A stretch of DNA of 31,920 nucleotides from the NCBI GenBank assembly GCA_900770655.1, contig CAAGLA010000040.1:1-31920 (forward strand). Direction: 5' to 3'. The notes below the pieces were generated by a model that was not told where the DNA came from, did no database searches, and worked only from the letters and a program-made list of their open reading frames with translations. How positions within the stretch are numbered: the first letter of the stretch is position 1; each line of letters begins with the position of its first letter. The DNA is from Bacteroidaceae bacterium. Lineage in GTDB: Bacteria; Bacteroidota; Bacteroidia; Bacteroidales; Bacteroidaceae. Both the position numbers and the translations under genes were made by a program. Below, piece after piece: positions 7,974-16,896 of the stretch.

Positions 7974-8021
7974 TATTTTAATATATATTTCATTAAAAGA
8001 AGTATATGCTATTAGAGGTAT

Positions 8022-11000
8022 ATGAAGAAGAGGAAAAAGAAAAATATACTGCGCAGAATAATAAAGGCAACGGCCATTGCATTGAGTATTCCTGTAATTC
8101 TATTCTGGTTGCTCATAGTTCTGCTATACATTCCACCCGTACAGCGTTTTGCAATAGACGAGATTTGCGGTATTGTAAAAGAGGAGAGCGGGATGGATGT
8201 AGAGATTGGTTCGTTTCACCTCGCCTTTCCTCTGAAACTGAAACTTGGCAACTTCAAGGTATCGCAGAACGACAATGTATATGCCGAAGGCGAGCACCTC
8301 GACGTGAATGTATCTTTAATACCCTTGCTCAAAGGCGAAGTAGAAGTAAACTATATTTCGCTCGAGGGGGTAGAAATTGACACAAAAGAGTTGTTGCCGA
8401 CAATGGCAATAGATGGCAATGTAGGTTTTTTCAGGGTTGTGGTGAGGAACATAGATATTGAGAATGAGATTGCAAACATAAGACAGTTCCACCTTCACAG
8501 TGCCAACCTGAATGTCGTAATTAAAGACACCCTTGTAGAAGAAGAGGAGGATAGCGAGCCTTTGAAATGGGTGGTAAACCTGCACAAGGGAAATGTTGAG
8601 AACTGCAGTTTCAATGTTGATATGCCGGGCGACACCCTAAAAGCCGGAGCCGATATTGGCAAGTTCAGGTTAAGGGATGTAAAGGCCGACCTTGCAAACA
8701 ACATATACTCACTGCAAAGGCTTACAATAAAGAACAGCGATGCGAGATACGACCAAGGGGTTCTCACCGCCGCAGAAGCGCCTCTTAGCCATTTAAGGAT
8801 AAACGAAATAAACACAGCAATTGAAGATGTCGAATTCTCGCTTGTTGCCGCGAGTTTCAATTTAAAACAGTTCTCATTCATTCAGCCGGGCGGTATAAGA
8901 GTTACCGGAGCATCGGCAAAAGCCGGTTACGACAGCACCGGCATAGAAGTAGAGCATTTCACGCTAAACAGCAAGAACGGTTCTTCGATAAGCCTGCAAA
9001 CAGCTGTTCCGTGGGGAGCCCTGAACAACAGACTGACAGGTGATATGGAGTGCCGTCTATCGATGGCGTTCAATAAGAACGACCTGCGCGGCCTGCTAAC
9101 CACAGAAGAATATGATGCATTGTCGCTACTGGAAGAGAATATGCTGCAAGCGACAATGAACGTTAGAGGCAGCGTCAGAAGACTAAGGATAAACACACTC
9201 AACGTAGATGTTCCCGGCATAGCATCACTTTCGGGAGATGGATTTGCAAACCACCTCCTCGATTTCGACAATATAAGCGGTGCATTCAGCCTTTACGGGC
9301 ACACAGGCAATATACGACACATTCTGGGCTACCAGCCAGAAGGAAAAGGCACGGGAGAATTAGAGATAAAAGGCGACCTTGCATATTTGAACGGAAGAGC
9401 CGATGCAAACATTAAGGCAAACGGAGCAGGCGGCTTCATAGATGCCATACTCGGTTACGACACACGAACCGAAGGCTACGATGCCGAGATAAAGATTGCA
9501 GGAATAGACCTCACAGAGCTTTTGCCCGATATTCCGTTGCACAGCATAGCTATGCAGGCAAGAGCAACAGGAACGGGATTCGACCTTTTCGACAAGTTTA
9601 CGGCCTACAATGCCGAAATGCATATAGATTCCCTGCATTACGACAACTACCACCTGTCGAGCGTAGCTATTAAAGCAAACCAGCACAATAGCACATCGGA
9701 CATTCTGCTGATAGCAGAAGACCCTGCCCTGCAGCTGCTTGTTGAGGCAACCACACAGCTTGGGCTGCACAATATAGCAAACAGCACAAGCATCAATGTT
9801 ACAAGAGCCGACTTCAACTCACTGGGGCTCACCGACGTAACATTGGGAACAGAGATGAAGCTCACCATTGATGCGGCTACCGACCTTGCCGAAAGCCATA
9901 GCCTTAAATTCAACGGTGAGGATATTAAAATTATAACTGCTGCCAGAACATTTACCCCGGCCAACATTTCGCTGGACCTGCTGACATCGCCCGACACAAC
10001 ATACATAAATGCCAAGAACGGCGACCTTGCAATAGATGGGACTATGAATTGCGGTTACACCACCCTGCTATCTTCGTTTGACAAAGTTGCCGATATGTAC
10101 TCCCGTACCCGCTACAGCGAAAAGATGGAGTACTACCTGCACGACTACGAGAAGCTGCTGCCGCAACTGTCGTTCAGGTTCAACAGCGGGCAGAGCAATA
10201 TTCTTTCCGGTCTTTTGGCAATGAACGATATAAAGACCGAATCCATTAATCTCTCACTCAACCTCGACACTATAAACGGGCTTAGAATGAGGGGCGGAGT
10301 TTACGGGTTCAACACAGCCGGGATTAACCTAGATACCATTAGAGTGTTCACAATGCAAGAGGGTGAAAAGATAAGATACCTTGCAGGTGTACGCAGCACG
10401 GCACTCAACCCCGAACAAGAGAAGGAGACCTACAGCGCACTGCTGTTTGGTAATATATTCAAGGACTCGCTTACTACAAACTTCGTTTTCCGCGACAACA
10501 AGGAGAGTTTGGGAGTCAAGATTGGCGCCACCACCCTGCTTATGCCCGAAGGGCTGAATATAAGGTTCAACCCCGAAGCCGTACTGCTGGGCAACCCATT
10601 CCACTTTGACAAAGACAACTTCCTGAATATAGGCAAAGAGATGTCTATAGATGCCGATATAACACTGACCGACGGAAAAGATGCCGGAATGCACCTCTAC
10701 ACCACCCCCGACAACACAGCGAAGTACAATGCCAACCTAGAGCTGTTCAACGTAAATCTCAGCGATGTAACAAGCATTATACCGTACGCACCCAATGTTG
10801 CCGGTGAGATGTTCCTCGACCTTCACTACAGGCAGAGCGACGACGGTATGCTTGTGAGCTGTGACGTAAAGGCCGACAGCCTTGCATACGAAGGTACAAT
10901 GATAGGCAATGAAATATTCGAGGTCGTATATTTCCCAAGAAACGATGATTCGCACTATATAGACATTATTGCACGCCACGAAGAGGAAGAGATTGCCCAC

Positions 11001-12758
11001 CTCGACGGAACATATATAAACGATGCCGAAGACCCGGGCCTGCACGGAAGCATAACACTGACACGTTTCCCGCTATCGCTAAGCGAGGCATTCCTCAAAG
11101 GTAGCGGAATGAGCATCGACGGATACATAAACAGTGACCTTTCGGCCGAGGGGCGTTTCTCGGAACTGAGGACAGACGGATTTATGCAGTTCGACTCTGT
11201 TACAATAGACATACCTACACTGGGAACCACACTGAACCTCGCCGACGAACTGGTACAGATAGAAAATAACAGCCTTGTTTTTGAGAATTTCGAGATTTAC
11301 GACAAGGTTAACAACCCATTCAAGGTAAACGGTACGGTGAACCTCACTAACCTCACCAACCCCGATATCGACCTTCGTATGAATGCCAACGATTATGAGC
11401 TCATAAACTCGCCACGCCGCAGGGGAGCTATGATGTACGGAAAGATGTTCATAGACTTCAGGTCCTTCATTCGTGGCAGGCTCAACAACCTCAGAGTGTT
11501 CGGAAACGTATCTTTGCTCAGCAAGAGCGACATTACATACGTTATGCTCGACGCACCAATTGAGAGCGACAAGGAACTAGACGGGCTTGTAGAATTCGTC
11601 AACTTCCAAGACACCACACAAGTAGCGGTAAAAGAGGAGAATATAGACTTGGGCAACACCAACGTGAATCTCACGCTGAACATTGAAGATGGCGCACGCA
11701 TAAATGCCGATTTCGACACCAACCGCAACAGTTACATAATGTTGCAGGGCGGCGGCAGGCTTAACCTCACCTACACAAGCGAGGCAGGTGTAAACCTCAC
11801 CGGTAAATACACAATGGACGACGGACAGCTAAAATATTCACTGCCCATTATACCGCTAAAGACCTTCAACATTGTCGAAGGCAGCTATGTAAACTGGAAC
11901 GGAGATATTTTCGACCCCGATATAAACATAACAGCTCTCGAAACAGTCACATCATCGGTAACATTTGACGACAACAGTATGCAACCCGTTGAGTTCGACG
12001 TTGGTGTAAAACTGAGCAACACGCTCAGCAATATGGGTCTTAGCTTTACAATGTCGGCACCTGAGAATGCTATGGTTCAGGACCAGCTAAATATGCTCGA
12101 TGCCGAAACGCTCAACAAGTATGCCGTTACAATGCTCATAACAGGAGCTTATATGGGCGGCAGCAAGGGAATGACAGTCTCGAGTGCGCTAAGTTCGTTC
12201 CTCGACGCCAAGATAAACGATATTGCCGGCAGCGCAATGAAGAGCGTAAACCTGAATGTTGGCATAAACGATGCCCAGAATGCAGAGACCGGAGGCACAT
12301 ACAAGAACTACTCGTTCAGTTTCAGCAAGAGATTCTGGAACGACCGCCTGACGATAGTCATTGGCGGCGAGGTAAACAGCGGCGACCACCCGTCGGGCGA
12401 CGACAGTTTCATAAACAACGTATCTCTCGAGTGGAAGATAAGCAACAACAGCAACAGATACATAAGGCTCTTCTACGACAAGAACTACCAGTCTATACTC
12501 GAAGGAGAGATTACCGAAACCGGAGTAGGTTATGTATACAAACGCAAACTCAACAGCCTTAACGAGCTGCTTATCTTCAAGCGCAAGAGCGACAACACCC
12601 CTTCGAGCGATGTTCCGGCATTCCCACGCCGCAGGGAGGAGCGCAGCACCGCAACTGAAGAGAACGGCAGCGGCGAGAGTAAGCTACAAGAAGAGAGCAA
12701 CAGCACAACAAACGTTGCTGCAGAGAGCGAAACCAACGAGACAAAAGAGGAAGAGTAA
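8022..12758 (+). CDS. tamB: TamB-like translocation/assembly module protein (DUF490)
   Basis: A 1578-residue protein of the AsmA/TamB superfamily. A lysine/arginine-rich start (KKRKKK) and one hydrophobic segment at about residues 14-40 anchor it in the inner membrane. An AsmA-like N-terminal region follows, then a very long beta-rich body that would span the periplasm. The C-terminal part, about residues 1100-1490, is the TamB/DUF490 domain. The last 60 residues are low-complexity, rich in Glu, Ser, Asn and Thr. Members work with the outer-membrane barrel TamA in outer-membrane protein assembly, and related AsmA-like bridges carry phospholipid; which applies here is not visible. The next gene encodes the TamA-type partner and starts on the last base of this stop codon (TAATG). 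Confidence 0.92.
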   Translation: MKKRKKKNILRRIIKATAIALSIPVILFWLLIVLLYIPPVQRFAIDEICGIVKEESGMDVEIGSFHLAFPLKLKLGNFKVSQNDNVYAEGEHLDVNVSLIPLLKGEVEVNYISLEGVEIDTKELLPTMAIDGNVGFFRVVVRNIDIENEIANIRQFHLHSANLNVVIKDTLVEEEEDSEPLKWVVNLHKGNVENCSFNVDMPGDTLKAGADIGKFRLRDVKADLANNIYSLQRLTIKNSDARYDQGVLTAAEAPLSHLRINEINTAIEDVEFSLVAASFNLKQFSFIQPGGIRVTGASAKAGYDSTGIEVEHFTLNSKNGSSISLQTAVPWGALNNRLTGDMECRLSMAFNKNDLRGLLTTEEYDALSLLEENMLQATMNVRGSVRRLRINTLNVDVPGIASLSGDGFANHLLDFDNISGAFSLYGHTGNIRHILGYQPEGKGTGELEIKGDLAYLNGRADANIKANGAGGFIDAILGYDTRTEGYDAEIKIAGIDLTELLPDIPLHSIAMQARATGTGFDLFDKFTAYNAEMHIDSLHYDNYHLSSVAIKANQHNSTSDILLIAEDPALQLLVEATTQLGLHNIANSTSINVTRADFNSLGLTDVTLGTEMKLTIDAATDLAESHSLKFNGEDIKIITAARTFTPANISLDLLTSPDTTYINAKNGDLAIDGTMNCGYTTLLSSFDKVADMYSRTRYSEKMEYYLHDYEKLLPQLSFRFNSGQSNILSGLLAMNDIKTESINLSLNLDTINGLRMRGGVYGFNTAGINLDTIRVFTMQEGEKIRYLAGVRSTALNPEQEKETYSALLFGNIFKDSLTTNFVFRDNKESLGVKIGATTLLMPEGLNIRFNPEAVLLGNPFHFDKDNFLNIGKEMSIDADITLTDGKDAGMHLYTTPDNTAKYNANLELFNVNLSDVTSIIPYAPNVAGEMFLDLHYRQSDDGMLVSCDVKADSLAYEGTMIGNEIFEVVYFPRNDDSHYIDIIARHEEEEIAHLDGTYINDAEDPGLHGSITLTRFPLSLSEAFLKGSGMSIDGYINSDLSAEGRFSELRTDGFMQFDSVTIDIPTLGTTLNLADELVQIENNSLVFENFEIYDKVNNPFKVNGTVNLTNLTNPDIDLRMNANDYELINSPRRRGAMMYGKMFIDFRSFIRGRLNNLRVFGNVSLLSKSDITYVMLDAPIESDKELDGLVEFVNFQDTTQVAVKEENIDLGNTNVNLTLNIEDGARINADFDTNRNSYIMLQGGGRLNLTYTSEAGVNLTGKYTMDDGQLKYSLPIIPLKTFNIVEGSYVNWNGDIFDPDINITALETVTSSVTFDDNSMQPVEFDVGVKLSNTLSNMGLSFTMSAPENAMVQDQLNMLDAETLNKYAVTMLITGAYMGGSKGMTVSSALSSFLDAKINDIAGSAMKSVNLNVGINDAQNAETGGTYKNYSFSFSKRFWNDRLTIVIGGEVNSGDHPSGDDSFINNVSLEWKISNNSNRYIRLFYDKNYQSILEGEITETGVGYVYKRKLNSLNELLIFKRKSDNTPSSDVPAFPRRREERSTATEENGSGESKLQEESNSTTNVAAESETNETKEEE

Positions 12759-15073
12759 TGAAAAGTACACTCACATATATATTACTTGCATTTTCACTTG
12801 TGGGGTGCTCCACAATGAAACACATACCCGAAGAGGAACAACTCTACACCGGCATAAAGGAGATGGAGTTTATCGATGCCGACAAGAATGCTGTTTCACC
12901 AACCGGCCAGACAGCAATAGAAGAGGTAACATACGCACTCGAATGTGCCCCAAACGGTTCCATATTCGGCAGTTCGAGCCTGCGCGGCCTGCCGTTGGGC
13001 TTGTGGTGGTACAACAGTTTCTACAACAGCAAGAACAAGATTGGAAAATGGTTCTTCAACACATTCGCAACAGACCCTGTGCTTATCTCCACTGTGCGCC
13101 CGGAGCTGCGTGCACAGGTGGCGACCGACATACTCAAGTATTACGGCTACTTCAACGGCAAGGTAGAAGCCGAGGTTATTCCAAGCAAGAAAAACCCGCG
13201 CAAGGCAAGTGTAAGCTACAGAATAACGCTTAACGAGCCTTGCCTTTACGACACTATAGAGTATTGCAACTTTACCGGCAATGCCGACAGTCTCATTTCT
13301 GCAACGGCAAGAGCAAGGGAGATAAAGCCCGGAGAGCAGTTCAACGCCGCGGCAATGGAGAGCGAACGCACACGCATAAGCAACCTTCTGCGCAACAACG
13401 GCTATTACTATTTCCAGCCCGGATACATCACATTCCTTGCCGACACGGTGAACACTCCCGGCAAAGCCGAGATACGCGTGCAACCGCTGAGCCAGACACC
13501 CGAAACGGCAAACAAGGTATGGCGGTTCGGAAATATTAACCTAAGGGTTATGAAGAACTCTTCGGGGGGAATGATGTTCAGGCAACAGGCCGACACTCTG
13601 AAAAGAAACACCTTCAGCTACATTTACTACGGCGACAAGATGCCGGTACGGTTAGGTGCACTCCTGCGCAACATACAGATTAGAAAGGGCGAACTCTATT
13701 CACAGGAAAAACAACAAGGCGCACTGCAGAGGTTGAGCCAGATGAATATATTCAGCAACATTACATTCAATCTCACTCCACGCGAAGGCACAGACACGCT
13801 CGATGTAAACATAACCACCCAGCTCGACAAGCCCTACGATTTCACCTTTGAGCTTAATGCCACATCGAAGAGCAATGACCAAGTGGGTCCGGGATGCAAG
13901 ATCGGGCTTTCGAGAAGAAATGTGTTCCGCGGTGGCGAGACACTGCAGCTGACACTGAACGGTTCATACGAATGGCAAACCGACAACAATGTTAAAGGAC
14001 GTGCGTCGGTAATAAATTCTTGGGAGATGGGAGCCGACCTGTCGTTGACCTTCCCCCGCCTCTTCTTCCCGGTTGTGCACCGCAGACATCTCAGGGTTCC
14101 GTCATCGACATCTTTGCGTGTTTATGTAAACCAGATGAACCGTTCGGGATTCTTCCGTATGGTACGCACGGGAGGCGATGCCACATACAAGATATTCAGC
14201 AGCAGCAACGTAACACACACGGTTATTCCGCTACGCCTATCCTATGATATGCTGCTCAGGACAACCGAAAAGTTCGACTCCATTGTGGCAAACAACCGTT
14301 CAATAGAGAACAGTTTCCGCAACCAGTTCATTCCTGCAATGCAGTACACATTCACTTACGACGACGCAGCAACCAACAGGCGCCACAAGACTTGGCTGGA
14401 GGCCTCTCTCACGTCGGCAGGAAATGTAACATCGCTCATTTTTGCCGCATTCGGGAAAGGGCTTGGCGAAAAAGACAAGAACATTCTTGGCAACCCGTAT
14501 GCCCAGTTCATTAAAGGAACAGCAGAGGTTAGGGAGCTGTGGAGACTTTCGGCAAACCACTACATAGCAACAAGGCTTATGGTGGGAGCCATTCACAGCT
14601 ACGGGAATTCGGAATACCCGCCATACAGCGAACAGTTCTATATTGGAGGAGCAAACAGCCTGCGTGCATTCACGGTACGTTCGGTTGGCCCCGGCAGTTA
14701 CCGCCCAAGCAGCGACAACAGATATTCATACCTCGACGAAACCGGTACATTCAAGCTCGAAATGAATGTAGAATACCGTTTCAAAATATTTTCCGACCTC
14801 AAAGGAGCACTCTTTGTCGATGCCGGAAATATTTGGCTGCTGAAAAAGGATTCAGAACGACCGGGCGGAGAGCTCAGGCTCAACACGTTTGCCGAGCAGA
14901 TTGCCCTGAACACAGGATTCGGTGTACGCTACGACTTGGAGTTTCTTGTCCTTCGCGTCGATTTCGGACTTGGACTTCACGCCCCATACAAGACAAAACG
15001 CAACGGCTACTTCAACCTCAACCCGCTGCGCGACGGTTTTGCTTGGCACTTTGCAATAGGATACCCGTTCTAA
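12758..15073 (+). CDS. tamL: TamL: lipoprotein-type TamA/BamA family outer-membrane protein
   Basis: A 771-residue Omp85-superfamily protein. Unlike enterobacterial TamA it has a lipoprotein signal peptide with Cys17 (LVGC, then STMKH), the feature of the Bacteroidota variant called TamL. The N-terminal half contains POTRA-like segments, for example about residues 110-240 and 270-350 (IRKGELYSQEKQQGALQRLSQMNIF). The C-terminal half is a 16-strand-type beta-barrel. It holds the family block FYIGGANSLRAFTVRSVGPG, which resembles the RGF/RAF loop motif, and ends in a terminal phenylalanine (FAIGYPF). The gene overlaps tamB by one base, so the two are translationally coupled and presumably make the two halves of one envelope-spanning machine. 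Confidence 0.92.
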   Translation: MKSTLTYILLAFSLVGCSTMKHIPEEEQLYTGIKEMEFIDADKNAVSPTGQTAIEEVTYALECAPNGSIFGSSSLRGLPLGLWWYNSFYNSKNKIGKWFFNTFATDPVLISTVRPELRAQVATDILKYYGYFNGKVEAEVIPSKKNPRKASVSYRITLNEPCLYDTIEYCNFTGNADSLISATARAREIKPGEQFNAAAMESERTRISNLLRNNGYYYFQPGYITFLADTVNTPGKAEIRVQPLSQTPETANKVWRFGNINLRVMKNSSGGMMFRQQADTLKRNTFSYIYYGDKMPVRLGALLRNIQIRKGELYSQEKQQGALQRLSQMNIFSNITFNLTPREGTDTLDVNITTQLDKPYDFTFELNATSKSNDQVGPGCKIGLSRRNVFRGGETLQLTLNGSYEWQTDNNVKGRASVINSWEMGADLSLTFPRLFFPVVHRRHLRVPSSTSLRVYVNQMNRSGFFRMVRTGGDATYKIFSSSNVTHTVIPLRLSYDMLLRTTEKFDSIVANNRSIENSFRNQFIPAMQYTFTYDDAATNRRHKTWLEASLTSAGNVTSLIFAAFGKGLGEKDKNILGNPYAQFIKGTAEVRELWRLSANHYIATRLMVGAIHSYGNSEYPPYSEQFYIGGANSLRAFTVRSVGPGSYRPSSDNRYSYLDETGTFKLEMNVEYRFKIFSDLKGALFVDAGNIWLLKKDSERPGGELRLNTFAEQIALNTGFGVRYDLEFLVLRVDFGLGLHAPYKTKRNGYFNLNPLRDGFAWHFAIGYPF

Positions 15074-15087
15074 GCAGAACGGGTATC
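15060..15087 (+). terminator. terminator hairpin at the end of tamL
   Basis: Two perfect 12-base arms, GATACCCGTTCT (15060-15071) and AGAACGGGTATC (15076-15087), enclose AAGC. The tamL stop codon TAA is at the loop, so the hairpin overlaps the coding sequence. The tail TATTC is only weakly T-rich. The next gene is convergent and ends 24 bases away, so the hairpin may serve both transcripts. Confidence 0.6.
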
Positions 15088-15111
15088 TATTCAGTAAAAG
15101 AGCCTTAAATA

Positions 15112-15918
15112 CTATCGGTTCTCTCTATTTACAAACTCTTCGGCAGGCTTAAGGGCATCGAGCTTGCCAACATCTATGAATTCCAGATTCTGCGCCACAA
15201 CGCCATAGACCGGGTAACGGGCTGCAAGCCACATATAGAAGCTCATAATGGGGAACCTCGTTCCGTTCACCTCATCGACAGGCAGCCCCTTTTCACTTAC
15301 ATACTCTTCCATAAGTGCCGGTACCTTGTCGCTAAGAATATGTATTCCCGAAAAGGCCAATGCGCGGCACTCGCTCGGGACAATTTCGGGCGAGACAACG
15401 CTATAATCGCCTGTATCGGTATTCATCCAACCCACCAAACGTAACGTGTCGGGAGCAAAGAGCAAAAAGCGTGTAGTGTCGCGCTCGCTCACAAGAAGAG
15501 TGGCAAGGGCATCTTCTTTAACCCGGGAGGCGAACCACGCGATATCGCAATTCGAAAGAATATCTACATTGTGAATAATAAACTTGCCACACCCTTCGAG
15601 ATAGCGGCGTGCGTGAAGCACCGCCCCACCGGTTTCGAGCAGAAGGTCACGCTCATCGCTAATCTCGACCAGCATTTTCCCCCTCTCTTTATTCCGGCGG
15701 TCTACGGTTATCCAAGACTGGCTGTTCACCCACTCTTCTACCTTGTCGGCAAAATAGTGTATGTTCACGACAGCCTCATCTATGCCCGATGCATACAGCT
15801 TACGGGCGACGTGCTCTATAAGCGGCTTGCCGCATACCGGAACCAGAGCCTTTGGAAGAGTGTCGGTCAAGGGTTTCAGACGGGTACCAAGCCCCGCTGC
15901 AAAAATCATTGCTTTCAT
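15112..15918 (-). CDS. nucleotidyltransferase family protein, MurU-like
   Basis: A 268-residue sugar-phosphate nucleotidyltransferase. It starts with the nucleotide-binding signature FAAGLGTRLKPLTDTLPKAL (residues 6-25), with Lys23 at the position that usually contacts the sugar phosphate. A later HNVDILSNCD block supplies the metal-binding aspartate. Family members transfer a nucleotide from NTP to a sugar-1-phosphate. The length and sequence style resemble MurU (MurNAc-1-phosphate uridylyltransferase) and related enzymes of cell-wall recycling, but the sugar is not proven. No AmgK-type kinase gene lies beside it in this window. Directly upstream of its start is the repeat element at 15920-16196, which must contain or displace its promoter. 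Confidence 0.8.
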   Translation of the reverse strand: MKAMIFAAGLGTRLKPLTDTLPKALVPVCGKPLIEHVARKLYASGIDEAVVNIHYFADKVEEWVNSQSWITVDRRNKERGKMLVEISDERDLLLETGGAVLHARRYLEGCGKFIIHNVDILSNCDIAWFASRVKEDALATLLVSERDTTRFLLFAPDTLRLVGWMNTDTGDYSVVSPEIVPSECRALAFSGIHILSDKVPALMEEYVSEKGLPVDEVNGTRFPIMSFYMWLAARYPVYGVVAQNLEFIDVGKLDALKPAEEFVNRENR

Positions 15919-15919
15919 A

Positions 15920-16196
15920 AGAAACTGTTTAAATTTCTAATTAAATTTCTAATAAAGGTTTTTCTTATATTGGAAGCTGTTATTTCGTTGTTTTTTATAT
16001 TCAAAAATAGTGCCAACGAGCGCAATGTAAGTTACTTACAAATTGCAAAGCGAGTGCAGCCTGTTTTCGCACAAGTCAAAAATGCCTGTTCCCACCTTTT
16101 TCGCGGTTACATAGCCCGCTATGCGCCCTTGAAAAAGGAGCTGATATCCTATTTTTGCTCTATAAAAAATTAACGATATAAATTTAAACAGCTTCT
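15920..16196. repeat. 277-bp structured intergenic element with terminal inverted repeats
   Basis: The ends are AGAAACTGTTTAAATTT (15920-15936) and AAATTTAAACAGCTTCT (16180-16196), which pair at 16 of 17 positions. Inside are two further hairpins. One is GCAATGTAAG/CTTAC-AA-ATTGC (16022-16046). The other is CCTTTTTC/GAAAAAGG (16095-16138), with a nested CATAGC/GCTATG (16110-16123). An open frame runs through part of it but shows no protein-like character. A shorter copy of the ends occurs at 7853-7914. It could be a MITE-like repeat or a structured RNA; the sequence does not decide. Confidence 0.5.
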
Positions 16197-16238
16197 AAAA
16201 ATTCCAAAAAGATTATTTGTTTTTGCTATATTGACTGC

Positions 16239-16261
16239 TAAGATAAGAATAACTTATCTTA
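16239..16261. repeat. short inverted repeat upstream of the DUF4199 promoter
   Basis: TAAGATAAG and CTTATCTTA form a perfect 9-bp inverted repeat around AATAA. It is about 30 bases upstream of the -7 box at 16290 and could be a protein-binding site or a remnant terminator. The remaining bases of the 16197-16328 gap hold the promoter and nothing else I can recognise. Confidence 0.35.
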
Positions 16262-16289
16262 AAAGCGCCATTTTGTTATTTTATTATTG

Positions 16290-16308
16290 TATATTTGCGG
16301 TAAACCGC
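16290..16308 (+). promoter_or_regulatory. -7 element and start-site palindrome of the DUF4199 operon
   Basis: TATATTTG (16290-16297) matches the Bacteroidota -7 box. It runs directly into the small palindrome GCGGTAAACCGC (16297-16308), which covers the expected transcription start. A -33 TTTG at the proper distance is missing. The ATG at 16329 follows about 25 bases after the start site. Confidence 0.45.
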
Positions 16309-16328
16309 GAACATAGACTGCATTTCAA

Positions 16329-16856
16329 ATGACAGAAAAAGAGAGTAAGAGAGAATACTACAACAGCGCAATGTACTATGGAACTCTGCTGGGTGCCGTG
16401 TGGGCCGTTATGTACCTGCTTGTATTTGCCGGTGCAACAAACATTATGTGCGCAATGACAGCCATTCTCCTCTACGCCGGCTCGCCGTTCATTGCAGGGT
16501 GGTTTGCCACACGCTACCGCAAAGAGGAGTGCAACGACGAAATGCAATACAGCAATGCTTGGCAGTTCCTTGTCATAATGTATATATGCGCAACCACCAT
16601 AGGCACCATTGTAAACTATATATATATAAACCACATAGACCACGGAGGCTTCATTGGCGAAATGCAGGCGATGCTTTCAGCCATTCAAGGCACTCCGGGT
16701 GCAACAGCCGAAATGGTAGCGGCAAGCGAGAGCTACAGAGAATTGCTTTCAAGAATAGACACAACTGCACTACCGTGGCAAATAATGGAGAGCGACTGCC
16801 TTAACTCTTTTCTGTTGCCGCCTATAATTGCGCTGTTTGTAAAAAAAGGGAAATAA
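16329..16856 (+). CDS. DUF4199 domain-containing membrane protein
   Basis: A 175-residue inner-membrane protein of unknown function. The order of segments matches the DUF4199 family: a short polar N-terminus (MTEKESKREYYNSAMYYG), two closely spaced hydrophobic helices at about 18-60, a charged loop (RYRKEECNDEMQYSNAW), another helix at about 75-98, a periplasmic or cytoplasmic polar stretch, and a last hydrophobic helix near the C-terminus. No catalytic motif is known for the family. It is followed 40 bases later by a GT2 glycosyltransferase on the same strand. That pairing is common in Bacteroidales, which suggests a linked envelope role, but this is inference. Confidence 0.8.
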   Translation: MTEKESKREYYNSAMYYGTLLGAVWAVMYLLVFAGATNIMCAMTAILLYAGSPFIAGWFATRYRKEECNDEMQYSNAWQFLVIMYICATTIGTIVNYIYINHIDHGGFIGEMQAMLSAIQGTPGATAEMVAASESYRELLSRIDTTALPWQIMESDCLNSFLLPPIIALFVKKGK

Positions 16857-16896
16857 ATATAAGAATATATTTTAGAAATTTGAGCAGCTCCAAAAT

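Larger units (their letters stand above)
7671..8021. other. intergenic region between divergent ppi and tamB genes
   Basis: No gene is seen in these 351 bases. A weak -7 box for the minus-strand cyclophilin gene reads TATCTTTA (7728-7721). A stem CACAAAA/TTTTGTG (7701-7720) lies beside it. A short inverted-repeat element occupies 7853-7914, and the tamB -7 box is at 7966-7973. The region is A/T-rich. Confidence 0.5.

Noticed and set aside
12532..13233. A 233-codon frame spanning the tamB-tamL junction
   Set aside because: It overlaps two strongly supported genes in a different frame and has an arginine- and cysteine-rich composition typical of shadow frames.
15571..16173. A 200-codon plus-strand frame across the nucleotidyltransferase start and the intergenic element
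   Set aside because: It is antisense to a clear enzyme gene for half of its length and runs through structured non-coding repeat for the rest.
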